64,000 nucleotides of DNA from Antitrichia curtipendula (lineage: Eukaryota > Streptophyta > Bryopsida > Hypnales > Leucodontaceae): NCBI GenBank assembly GCA_951230915.1, contig OX579637.1, forward strand, positions 2,976,001 to 3,040,000, in the 5' to 3' direction. The notes under the pieces were generated by a model. That model worked only from the letters and a program-made list of their open reading frames with translations, searched no databases and was not told the origin of the DNA. A program made the translations under genes and the position numbers. Of the stretch, positions 45,472 through 56,347 are shown piece after piece. Position 1 is the first letter of the stretch, and each line of letters begins with the position of its first letter.

Positions 45472-46608
45472 CGAGTATGTTGCTGCAAGTTTTGGGTATC
45501 CGGTTCACTTCCCAAACACCCCAAGCAATCCGTACAATCTATTGCTATCTTCCGGAAACTAGTGTTATCCGGATTCTAATCCGGATCCATCCTCTTCCGG
45601 ATTTTGGTTCCAATTCTCTAAGTAATTGGTCTTAGATACCTCTGTTTTTACCCTCAGGGGGTCCACTATTGATCTTTTAGAGGGGTAGGGACTCACCACT
45701 CTTGATTACCACTCTCTCTAGTCTTAATAAACAAATCAAGCCTCAACACCAAAGAATTATATTGTAATAGCAAATGGTAGAAATCTCTACCCTCACAACC
45801 TCCCGGATGGCCTATCTGGAAAGCTGGTCATACAAGGCCGTGTTAGGTCTTCTTTACTACAACAACAGATCAAGACTCTCCGGAACTAAGTGCTATCTTC
45901 TTAGTTGTCGAATGCTTCGGAGGTTGGTAGACCTTCCAATGATTGGATATCTTCCTCTGGCGGTTGCTTATCTCCACACGGAATCCTCCCTGGACTTCTG
46001 GACCCGTATCCACACCCCTTCCAGGATTCCATCAGATCACTGTTCCGGAAAATTAAAGGCACCACGCACAACTCCTCCCTCACAAGTCTAAACTCTTCCG
46101 TCAAAAACACACTTAAATTCATCCGTCAGTTGAAGAATCCGGACTCTCCCTTGCACACCCTCACTTACAAACCAACATACAACTGAAACATATATGCGAT
46201 ATGCAAAGAAGTGATCAAATTGATCTCTGATAAGCTTCAATTAAATGACAAGGAAAGGCAATGATAGACCAACAAGTTGGCCTATCCTTAACAATAACAA
46301 AAAAGCGGCCAAACGGCCAACACAAAATCCGGCCAGCGGGCCAACTACAAATCCGGCTAATGGTCTAACTAATCGTTCCGGGGAAAATGGAAAGCCATTG
46401 GGAACCTAAAAGTCCGGAAATAAGGGTCTCACAACCGGATTACCTAGTCCGGAAAGAACTATCCGGGCAAAATCGTAACTAACAAAGCCGCAACCCGCAC
46501 TAGTCATTTGCGGGCTTTCTTCTATGAAGATCCGACCCTCAAAGCTACGGAGGGCGTCTTCCGGACATGCTTCTTTGGTGGAGTCCTTTTGATAGCCGAC
46601 CGGGTCCG
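45472..46608 (-). mobile_element. X element 3, truncated 3' half
   Basis: Matches the minus strand of X element 1 from its last codons (the TAG TCATTTGCGGG end at about 46,500) to near the 3' end ('tatgttgctgcaagttttgg'). The last roughly 75 bp are missing. It abuts X element 4 in inverted orientation at about 46,610-46,625. Confidence 0.7.
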
Positions 46609-46624
46609 GAAGCGTTTGCAGTTG

Positions 46625-47589
46625 GTGAGCTTGATTTTCGGTTGCCCCTTTTTGTTTTTTGCTTTTAGTTTTTAAATGGTGGGCAAGTCTATTGCCCATG
46701 CATTCCATCCTTATGCATTTTCAAAGTTTCATTTCATTTTTCCTTATTTTAATCTGAGCCACTAAGTGGATTTTCTATGCTCTAAGTGTTGTTTTGAAGG
46801 CTTGGATGGTGCGTTTGTATGTTTGTGAGGTGTAAGGAACCGGAAAGGAGGAATCCGGATTCATGCTTGTTCATATTTATATAGTAGGGGAGGATCTGTG
46901 ATGAAGCTAGGTCGGATCTGGAGGACTTGTGCATTTAGAGTCTTTAAACTACTGGAATGGTAATCCGATTGGAGTGATGAGGGTGAGGTTTCGGAACTAA
47001 GAGTGGTTCCGTGCGGAATTAAGTGGCCGCCAAGGGAAAACCCCCACTTACCGGAAGATCTGCCAGTTGTAGTATTAGACTACTTCCTTGTAGATTTCCT
47101 CTTGCGTTGAATCCAGATAATTGTGTATCTGTCGTTGTAGTGGAGAGGAGTGATCGGATTCTACAAGACTTGCTTCCTGGATAGACCATCCGGAAAGTTG
47201 TGAGGAGACGAAAACCCACTTCGTCACAATATTTAGATCTGTTAATTGTCTTGGGTTGTTTTGTAGAAGATAGAGTGCGTGATCTATAAGTGGTGGAGTC
47301 CTTGCCCCTTTAAAGAACAAAAGCGGACCCCCTAAAGGTAAAACAGGGATATAACAAATCGAAGAGTGTTTTATCCGGATTCTGGAAGTGGACGGATCCG
47401 GAGCAAATCCGGAAAGAAGTGAGTTCCGAAAGAGGGGGAAGAGGTTTTGAGTTCCCTTGGAGTGTTTTTGAGATAATCCGATTAATGCAAATTCATAGCA
47501 ATATAATAGAGTCTCCTGGGACGATATTCCGTGTCATCTAACCACAATTGTGTGTTAAAGGTGCTTACACCTAGATTACACGTACGACA
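46625..47589 (+). mobile_element. X element 4, 3' fragment with intact end
   Basis: Plus-strand match to the 3' third of X element 2 (for example 'ttaaatggtgggcaagtct'). It ends with ...CACGTACGACA at 47,589, the expected TG...CA terminus. It is inserted in the N-terminal coding region of X element 5. Confidence 0.7.
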
Positions 47590-48078
47590 CTGACACTCCG
47601 GGCCGTCACCGCCGGTTTCCGGGTCTGTTCGGATCTTGACATAGTTTCCGTCATGCTAAAGACAACCAAATACGTATTGCATCGGACTCCTTTTCTCCCC
47701 CTATTGCAATCCTATCTCACCACTCTTTCACTCACTAAGCATACTTGCAAAGAACCACAGAGAAAAAGAGAAGGAATGAGGCTGGCGGTAGGGCTTAAAT
47801 AGTAACTGGAAACTCTGAGTTCCCGACCCAACAAAGTTCCCTTAAGTTCCCTAGCCGGAACCCCCTACAATCTGGATCTTTTCGGCTTTTCATCTTCTAG
47901 TTCCAGAACATTGTGTTATCCTAATTTCAATCTTAATCTTCCTAGGAAAGAACTCTTTTTTAATTCTAGTTTTTAGTGTCTAATTTCCTATGCCTATGCA
48001 AAAAATTCAAAAACTTCCTCTTTTTTATCCCTATATTATGCATTATTTTGAGTTTTCGGATGTTACGTATCGCCACAA
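47590..48078 (-). mobile_element. X element 5, 5' leader and first codons
   Basis: Minus-strand 5' end TGTGGCGATACGTAACATCC (complement near 48,059-48,078), leader, then 'TRKPAVTARSV', matching 'VRKSAVTARTV' at the start of the 635-aa protein. It is cut by X element 4. This gives a third independent 5' end for the family. Confidence 0.65.
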
Positions 48079-48689
48079 TTAAAGTCATGATCCTAAATTT
48101 AGTATACAAAAAGTTTCATTAAAATGAGACAATGCATTATATTGAGACTATGATATGTCCAATGAACTATGAATTTATGTACATATGAGAAACAAAACCA
48201 ACACTCTTCAATAAGCACACTACAAAATTCATATCTCAAGATATACAATTTTATTATGAAACATATATATTTTTCTATCTGTCTCTTTGAGTATACTCAC
48301 TTGCTACTATTTGGAGTGAAGGACACTTCAATGACTCCAATGACCCTTGAACATAGACCATTCATAATGTGTGATCTATTATATAAAAAGATTACAAAAA
48401 AATTATCTATACACTTTGGTAGATAAGTCTAAGATTTAGCATCATAAAATACTTACATGCATTCAACACTAGAAACAAACAAATATGGACAATTGAAATT
48501 TAATATATAAACCACAAAATTTGCAGTATAATCCAAAAAATTAACAATACAATTATATTTTATTGCACAAAATCCACCACAACAAAATTTGAAATAAAAG
48601 TCAAATAAAGGTCAAACCAATGAACTAAAGCAACTTGCAAACAAAATCTATTTCTCCATGCTAACCAGGGTTGTCCCCGTCACGTCCTG
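48079..48689. other. AT-rich spacer, no gene
   Basis: No supported coding region. The 85-codon ORF at 48,169-48,426 lacks coding character. Confidence 0.55.
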
Positions 48690-49085
48690 TCAGTCCGTCA
48701 AGATGTCCGGACGGACGTCAGGATTCAACCCCGGCGTCCGTCAGGATCAAAAAAAAAAAAAAAAAAAAATTTTTTTTTTTTTTGTGGACAGTCTGTCCGT
48801 CCTGGTCGACGGCTGGCCGTCCAGGTCGACGGACAGGCCGTCCTCGAGAAAAAAAAAAAAAAAAAAAAAATCTTTTTTTTTTTTTTGTGGACGGCTGGTC
48901 CATCCCTGTGGACGGCCGGCTGTCCATCCCTGTTGACGGCTGGCCGTCCCTGTGGACAGACGGTCCGTCCAGGTCGACGGACAGGCCGTCCTTGCAAAAA
49001 AAAAAAAAAAAAAAGAACTTTTTTTTATCCTGACGCATCAGGACGCGTCCGGACTGACGCCGACGGACATCCGGATGTGAAAACC
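48690..49085. repeat. GC-rich tandem repeat with three poly-A/poly-T dyads
   Basis: GGACGG/GTCGACGG repeats alternate with long A-run/T-run dyads: A21T14 at 48,749-48,783, A22-TC-T14 at 48,849-48,886, and A19-gaac-T8 at about 48,996-49,026. The repeating GC part contains 'ggtcgacggctggccgtcc' and 'ggtcgacggacaggccgtcc'. ORFs of Lys/Phe runs here are artefacts. It is the same compositional class as the other GGACGG blocks, but no gene with a convincing start follows. Confidence 0.85.
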
Positions 49086-49583
49086 CTACGTCACGTCCGG
49101 ATAGACAACCTGATGCTAACTTAATTTATTCTAACAACTCTATTTTTCTAAATCCTTTTCTTACGGCATATTATAGAAAAGAACCTACGAACTTCTATTA
49201 CTTCTCACAATCTTTTTTTGTAACACTATTTTTCTAATTTTTCTTTACTTTTAAAAGGTATTTAAAACTATTTAAGTATATCCGACAAACTTCAAAAACT
49301 CTTATTCACTTGCTATGGCTACAAACTATTCATCCTCACTCCAAAGATACAATGTTACTTTTCCTAGCCGCTATGGCACCCACAGTGTCTTTGATGATGC
49401 CAATTTGTTTCAGGGGAATCTTGATTTTGGGATCTATAGTCCTGGCCCTCATACAGTCATACGCAGCTTCCAAGCCGTCATAATAGTATCCGTATGATTC
49501 CAACTCATGGAGGCCCCCATGTCTTCACACCATAAATTACCTTGTGCTGTGTCCCACCTAGAATACGTCTTCTTGTCAACGTG
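49086..49583. other. Flank of the poly-A/T repeat, no supported gene
   Basis: A 60-codon ORF at 49,315-49,497 starts MATNYSSSLQ, but no homology is recognised and nothing extends it. Confidence 0.4.
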
Positions 49584-50187
49584 CTAAAATGACATAGACT
49601 TCCAGTACTTCAATTCAATGAAATTGATATGCGCTGGATCTGGACTGGGATTTGTGAGTCCCCGAGCAATCCAAACGATTAGTAATGCGGATAGCAAGAA
49701 AGTAACCCGCATACACATCACGGCCAACACGGAATGAAGATTGTGGACAATCATGCCTACGACCAACAAAAGGTGCATCTTTTGCAAAATCCTCACGCAA
49801 AGTGCCATCATCTAAGAATTGGTCTTCCACCTCACCGGAGACTATTGAATGCGGCCAAAATCCATCTCAAAGTATTTCCCGCACCACAAGTGGTTCATTG
49901 AGAGCGCTTCTTACACCTTCCCAATATTTTATCACTACTTCATTCTTCCTCTGGAACTCTCTAGATAAGTCTTGGTTAGCCATTGCCCCCTCAAAAGCAA
50001 TGTATCCATCCAACCCCTTGCACACATCAACGAAGTTCTTTAGTGCATGTGGTGCCAAAGGAGCAGGGCTACCCCTAGGCAATTTGGGGCGCCCATCTGT
50101 TGTCTTTTTCCATAATCGAATTCCCCCACCTTCTTTTGGCAACCAATCGATATCTGTACAAAGAAGTTTGTATTGCATTAAGGGCCA
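49584..50187 (-). pseudogene. Unidentified coding remnant, minus strand
   Basis: One frame carries coding-like sequence: 'YKLLCTDIDWLPKEGGG', 'APHALKNFVDVCKGLDGYIA', 'VIKYWEGVRSALNEPLVVRE', a TGA or TAG-type stop at about 49,867, then 'FWPHSIVSGEVEDQFLDDGT' and 'FVGRRHDCPQSSFRVGRDVY', with a frame change near 49,660. I do not recognise the family. The 5' side is cut at 50,187/50,188 by an X-element 5' end. Its position next to a GGACGG block suggests a gene of the same kind of multigene insertion. Confidence 0.45.
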
Positions 50188-50700
50188 TGTGACGATACGT
50201 AACATCCAGAAACTCAAAATGATGCATAAGATAGAGACAAATAGGAGAAAGATCTTGAAATTTTTGCATAGGTATAGGAAATTAGACAAAGGCCTTATTC
50301 ATTAAATTGAGACAAAACGCACATTTTGAGACTTTGAAAAATGAAGTGCGAAGTCCACAAAATAATAGTAGTTGAACCCAATGATAGATAAAAGCCAACT
50401 AACACCCATAGTTGAAAATTTTAAATATTTTCAAAGAAAGCATTTAAAAACAAGCGCGGATAAATACAACAACCCATAAAAGTATGAGAAAACTTTGGAT
50501 CACAAGACGTGCCCAGAAATTTAAATGCTAGAAGCTTGAACTTCGCAGGAGTTTATAAACAGTAGAAAAAGGTAAATCCTACTTACAAGGGCACTTAAAG
50601 TGCAATCATGGAGTATAGACCCTTTAAAGTATCCAATGTGTGTAAAAACATAGAGGCCTACTGTACAAGAAGCACTCTGCGTATCAAAATATTATGTCTA
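50188..50700 (+). mobile_element. X element 6, 5' fragment
   Basis: Begins TGTGACGATACGTAACATCC, nearly identical to the 5' end of X element 5, and shares 'gaaatttttgcatagg' with the X element 1 leader. Homology fades after about 50,290; the right boundary is uncertain. No ORF. Confidence 0.5.
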
Positions 50701-50773
50701 TGCACTATTTACGATGCTATTAATAGAAAGTGAGATCAAGAAGTCCAATCCATCAGAAATATTGTTCGCTTGC

Positions 50774-51545
50774 CTATGCATCGATGTGGGTTGTGGAATT
50801 GGACTTTGCTGCCTCTGCTGCTTTGAGTAGTGTGAGGCCTTTGAAGATATCGTCGTGTCGAGAAACAAATTGTAGCCCACCTGTAACCTCCATTGCACCA
50901 AAGAACTGTTGACTCACTGATCCGCTCCCTTTACGCTTTGGCTGACGGGAAATTAGAGCAAGGCCGGAATTAGAAGGAGATCTTGGTCCATCGAGAGGCG
51001 ATTTTGTGATCAAATTATCTACAGTATTTATGGCTGGAAGTCGACTTCCAGTCGAAGTAGAGTCCAAAGAGCGTCTATGGACTCTGATGATCCTCTGACA
51101 GAAAAGGGAGTCACCGGATGGCAGCCGCCTACTTCCCGAAGACGAAGAAGACCTATGCGAATTATCCTTGAACCGAGGTGCACAAGCTTCAGCTTGTGCC
51201 CCAACCTCTTCACTCTTTGTGTACCCCACCAAAGAACATTTGTGCTTCATATCTCTCCTGCGGACGGACGGCTATGGTTCGCAAGTATTGATATCATCCC
51301 CGAGTCAAAGATGCTCAGACGTGTCACTAGCGGGCATCTTCAACTACCTGTTGGTTGCGATGTTTGCTCGAAAAGTTGGAAAGAACGACCCTCCTCGAGT
51401 CAAAGCTATTCGTTTGAGCGGAGACGGGGGTCCTGCTCGGACCACGACTCGGGGGACTGTCGACGACCCCGTCTTCTATGTCCCCTTTAGAATAGTCTAT
51501 AGTCGTCGACGTTGCATCCTAAGCCGATAGCAACATATACAGTTT
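50774..51545 (-). pseudogene. Composite gene copy 2: serine-rich C-terminal region
   Basis: Minus-strand segments 'DIEDGVVDSPPSRGPSRTP' (about 51,430-51,470) and, from 51,250, 'RSSSSSGSRRLPSGDS' and 'ITKSPLDGPRSPSNSG' to 50,774, with frame changes between. The VVDSPPS segment matches copy 1 at 31,260-31,290. It is Ser/Arg/Pro-rich and likely disordered. Confidence 0.45.
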
Positions 51546-51699
51546 GGAAAACGGCGCAGGACCGCAGCTCCCTCCAACAGATTCCGATCCTTTTGAGAGA
51601 GACTTTTCCGACCCCGAAAGTAGACTCTTGGTCAAGTCCCGCTTAGGAGATGGTTCAGTCAAACTGGCAACCCGGATCTGGAGGACGAGAAGTTCAGAA

Positions 51700-51887
51700 A
51701 AAAAACCACAAATTCATTATCAGTCATCCCACACGTAGAACACCAACAGCAAAAGACAAGCCCATAGAGGCCGATGGGGCTCCAAATGTGAAACAAGCAA
51801 GGATTTTATTTACACGTTCAAATCTCACACAAAATTGATAAAATACAAAATGGCGTTGCATGTCAAGCGTTAGAGTGAGCCCTACGA
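51700..51887 (-). pseudogene. Composite gene copy 2: continuation of the FCP1-like frame beyond the insertion
   Basis: Reads 'VGLTLTLDMQRHFVFYQFCV' on the minus strand. Removing the 1,370-bp element and one 8-bp duplication puts this in the same frame as the FCP1-like ORF at 53,274-54,178 (891 bp between equivalent codons, divisible by three). Confidence 0.55.
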
Positions 51888-51895
51888 TTAAATTA
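51888..51895. repeat. Target-site duplication TTAAATTA (left)
   Basis: Perfect 8-bp match to 53,266-53,273 on the other side of the element. Confidence 0.88.
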
Positions 51896-53265
51896 CTTGG
51901 GGAGGTCACTTCCCCTTATGTTTTGTAACCACGTGCGTTAACCACCTATTTTTTTGGAGGCTATTTACTTAGTAATCATGATTTTAAAGGACCCTTTTAG
52001 TAGAAAAAAAGCTACTTGGTCTTAATTTTAAGCACCCTATAGGTAATTATAAATGAAAATCTAACTTAATTTTTGGCACACTATAGTGTTTATAAACTTT
52101 AGGAATTTTGTTTTGTTTGATAATGAAGGATTTTTGGGTGAATGTTGGGCATAAAAATATGCAACATTCATAAAAAATTAGGATCAAATTGAACCCTTAA
52201 CTTTCTGAACGACCAGAATGTGGTCAATTTGTTTTTTGAAGTGTTTTTTCTATTATTAAAAATATTTAAATGAAGTTGCGCTTGAAGTGATTCTTTGAAG
52301 AATCAAGTTGGCCATCTTTATATGCGGTTAGATTTACATAATAAGCTATTGTTTTGGTTTTTTTAAATCCCAAAGCATAGGTGGTTGGGTGCTTGGACAA
52401 AAAATTATTTTTTATTTTACATAGCATGTCCAAACGCCACAAAATAAAACCCTTGCACTCTTTTGTGCATAAAACATTCTATTTGTAATAAACTAGCAAC
52501 CTCTTGCACAAAGCCCTTGTCTGTCATGTATAAAAGATATTTAATTTCAATTATTTTTTTTCAAATTAAAAAATTGCTTTTACTTTTAGTTTATAATAAT
52601 TCATATTCATATTAAATTCAAAATGAGCTAAAAAATCTGATTTTTTGTCATAGGTATACATTATAGTGTAGAACGTCATGATGTTAACCAAATTTCCGTG
52701 TCATTTTATAATTAGAAAATTAGTAAACTATGGTTATATTCATGAAATTCACATTGCAATAATAACACTCAATTTTAGGAATTTTCCGTAATTTCAAATT
52801 GGAATAGAAACTAAATTTGGTTTGCTTCATTTTATTAGTTAGGTTCAAATTCAAAAGAGACCATTTTCATGGCTAAATTTGAGATTCAAAACAAGGAGCT
52901 AGGAAGTACCAAAATACACTAAGAAAGCATCTTTGATGATTCATTTTTAACACATCTTCTTGTATAAAGCGTTAAATAGTTAAAACATTATATTTTTCAT
53001 TCATCTTTTAGAAGGACTAAGGATTATACTCATCCTAAAATTAATTTTTTTTCTTCTATGATTTTATTCACACTAATTTATATCTACTTTTTTGTTAAAT
53101 CAAAAGATTTTTCAATACCCTATTTTATATATAATGATGTTTCAAGATTTAAAACTAGGCTAAAATAGATCTACATCATTTACAAATTTTTGCTCCAATG
53201 AATAAAATTCAACCTATGGTTTAACTCACGTGGTTTTCTACTTTTTGCAGAGTGACCTCCCCAAG
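51896..53265. mobile_element. 1,370-bp non-autonomous inverted-repeat element (hAT-type duplication)
   Basis: Terminal inverted repeats begin CTTGGGGAGGTCACT at both ends (right end read on the minus strand). A further matching block (CCACGTG(C/A)GTTAA) lies about 35 bp inside each end. It is flanked by a perfect 8-bp duplication TTAAATTA. The AT-rich interior has no ORF. The 8-bp duplication points to the hAT superfamily (known feature); the TIR start is not the usual CAGGG, so the subfamily is unclear. It disrupts the FCP1-like frame of composite gene copy 2. Confidence 0.85.
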
Positions 53266-53273
53266 TTAAATTA

Positions 53274-54178
53274 TCTGCCAAAAGATCGTATCGCGCCTCC
53301 ACTTTAACGGTGGAATCTCTCATGGCCGCCACAATGAGTTGGTAATTCAAGTCATTGAGGACAAGCGGATTGCTGTCAATCCGGTTAGACTCCACATATT
53401 CCTTCAACCTCCCCGGAGGACTATTCAAGATGAGACTCCGGAGCCAGGGCAAGAGGTCTTCCATAAGGAAGTTTTCCCTCCGCTCCTTATGACTCCAAGT
53501 ATCTAGGATAATGTTGTTCCCCCTCTCATTACAAATCCCCTTCTCTGGACTGTCATCTATGAGGAGCGTGTTCTCCATCGAGAATGATGTCTCCCCACTG
53601 GAGTTAAGGAACAACGTCTCTGCCAACACCTTCATGATCACCGGTTTCCTACCAATTTCGAAGAAACAACGTGGTGCTACCCCTATCTTTCTACAATCAT
53701 CCTGACAGAAAAAATCGTAGGGGGTCTGCAGCTGCTGAACAGGTGTGCAGTTATGGATTTGACGTTGGATTTGATCATGGAGCTCCACACTATAACCATA
53801 TTGGCAACCTCTGAAACCGCATTCATTTAAATCCTGGCAAGCGAAAACAGCCTTGGGCCTAAGGAGAGTGGGATTTTTGTGGCAATGAACATTGTCTTCC
53901 ACCTTGTAGGGCTGGAATTTACTTCTCGTCCCGTAGGAATTTGTGGCAACTTGACAAAGCACCCCATTCAAGTCGAAGACAATGTTCAGCCACTTCCTTT
54001 GCAACTGCATTTCTACGGGCGCTATATTCATCGGCACGACCTCTTTCTCGCACTTTGATTCTACCTGAGGAAAACATAACAACATAGAAATTATAGAATA
54101 CTTGTTGAAATGCGGATTCAGGTGACCTAGAAAATGGGACAGAGCACTCAAATCCACTAAGCGGATGATTGCTTCCAT
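53274..54178 (-). pseudogene. Composite gene copy 2: FCP1/HAD-like phosphatase domain
   Basis: A single open minus-strand frame contains the complete domain: motif I 'KWLNIVFDLNGVLC' (Asp complement near 53,971-53,973), a Cys/His-bearing insert ('ACQDLNECGFRGCQYGYS', 'DFFCQDDCRKIGV'), 'KPVIMKVLAETLFLN', motif III 'NTLLIDDSPEKGICNERGNN' (about 53,510-53,560) and 'DTWSHKERRENFLMEDLLPW'. This is the order of FCP1/SCP-like (NIF) phosphatases, which act on RNA polymerase II CTD or other phosphoproteins in the nucleus. The second Asp of motif I is Asn, as in copy 1, so activity may be lost or altered. The frame runs into the TTAAATTA insertion at 53,273. It is more intact than other parts of copy 2. 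Confidence 0.75.
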
Positions 54179-54218
54179 TAGGAAGTGCTTTCAGGGGTAG
54201 CAGACGGGTCACGCTTTT

Positions 54219-56347
54219 ATGTATTCTCAGCTAAGTAAAAAAACATGGACAACAAAAGACAATTAGACTTTGTAGTCCACATTGATATTAACACTAGAAC
54301 ATTATATTTACAAGTAAAATATTTTACATAGAGTACTTCTGATTTTCTGCTACTTCCGCCAAATTTATACACTCAAGCCTATACTACATTAGCCTATAGA
54401 CATCGGAACCACACACGGATTCGCCATCAAAGCCCATCAATCAAGAAGTGACCACGCCCTCCTGTCAGGCAGCATGAATACAAATGAGAACTCTGACCTC
54501 CTACAAACTTGTCGCTCCTAACCAACAAGACAAGTACGTAGGACTCGAGGTACGTGGGAGTCAATCAAATTCATAAAGGTCCGTCCGTAGTACCTGATCA
54601 GATTCATCCTCCTACTGGTCAAATTGCCTCGACTCGATGACGGCTGCATCATCCTGCAACACTTCCTCATCGTTGCGGACGTCCTCCTTGTTCTCTCGTA
54701 GTCCAACCTCTCTTCCGATGGAGTCTCTGAATCCAGCACCAGGAGAGGAGCAGCAGAGGACTCGCAAACGACGTGTTCCATGATTGAAGGCCCAGTTGGG
54801 TCGATATTAGTGGGCAAAAGTTGGACCTCTTGTCCAGCCATATCCTCAACTTGATGAGGTCTGTCAGAATTCACTACCTCATAGTCTGCCCTTGTAGCGG
54901 GATCCGCTTCGCATTTATCCTCAACTCAAGGATCAGCTAGAGCAACTGCGCCAGCACCCTACAGAGTTGAGTCAAGAACCCCGGAGGTACTTATATCAAT
55001 CACCCCGTGACTAGGGGGAGAATCAACTGCCTCATCCTCAAGTCGAGGAGGAGCAAGGCTGACGATGCATTTATCCATTACTCGGGGTCACGTGTCGTCG
55101 GCAATGACTCAGGAAGACTCATTAGGGGCGATTGCTCCACCAAAGACACTGGTGCGAGCTGCTGCGAGACAACCGGAACTGACTCAGGGAGCACAAGGAA
55201 GCCTGCCGACCGCGCAGATATTGCTGCGATCAACTTCGTTAACTGAGACTCCAAGGAAGAGATTTTGGCATTCGACTCCTACTGGACCTCGTTGATTTTG
55301 GCATTTGCTGCCTGAGTGCTTGCTAAGGCCTCAGCGAGTACTTTCTCCTTCTCCTCCCTCGCCTGGTGTCTAGCTATCCTCCACTTCCGTGCCTCTTCCT
55401 GGTGAGTCCACTAATCTCCCTCAATCTTGACCTTGCCATCCATTTTAACCTTAGGTTTCCTCTCGGGTTTCTCCGGCATTCCCACCGTATCGTCTTCATC
55501 AGAGAACCGTGGCATATCAAGCTTGTCATTGTCACTAATTACAATGATGACGCCCGGTCCTTTTGCCTTTGGCGACTCTACCTGAGATGCGATGTGCTGC
55601 TCATCCTGATATGCGATCTATTGCTCATCTGGAGCATCGTAGTCCTGCACTTCGTCAAAATCCTGGGGACCACTATCCTTGGGAGCTATCTAACCGACTC
55701 CCCCAGGATTTTGATACGCTTGAGGACGCCATTGCTCCTCAAACTTGTTTCCGTCTCGATATCCTTGTCATCAACCGGCTGAGCCCGAGATGCATTGGGT
55801 TGTTGTCAACTGCGATTGGATTTTGGCCGGACGAGCAGACGTGTTTAACCATACAAGAACCTGGAAAGTATTAGTCCCAAACTCATCAATACCAACAACG
55901 CCAGGATCACTTGTTAGTTGTGGATTGACGGACTCCGATTCTCGCCGTCTAGAGGTTGGGCCATCCTCGGGTGACTCGTAGGTAGACGGCGGAGAAGGGG
56001 GCGAGATAGAGTTGATCACCAGCGGAATCCAGCTTGGTCGCCTCTGATACCCCAATGAGTATGGTGAGTTCGAGAACATTAAATCATTCTCGTCCATTCT
56101 ATCCGCCATGGAAGCAATCTTGGAGTATCCCTTGGCCTTGTTCCGTTCCACAAACCCATAATAGAATGAACCGAACATCTGATCCAAGCAACAGGACAAA
56201 TTAGGACCAACATATTGTCTGCGCGGACTACCAAAAAAACCATCATAGATTTCGTCGACTTGAAGATAGTGCATGCATGTAGTGTGGACGCTCTAAAGGA
56301 TTACGAAGGACTAAATGTGAACTTCTACACAGAAAGTCCCGGAACTA
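54219..56347 (-). pseudogene. Composite gene copy 2: linker region (broken)
   Basis: Several minus-strand frames with coding-like patches: 56,274-55,771 ('DEIYDGFFGSPRRQYVG', 'NSISPPSPPSTYESPEDG'), a coiled patch near 55,310-55,230 ('NAKISSLESQLTKLIAAISA'), and 54,874-54,518 ('DPTGPSIMEHVVCESSAAPL'). Stops and frame changes are frequent, and some breaks may be introns. Position and composition match the linker of copy 1 (13,713-15,171). No known domain. Confidence 0.4.

Noticed and set aside
48658..49033. Lys/Phe-run ORFs
   Set aside because: Translations of poly-A/poly-T dyads.
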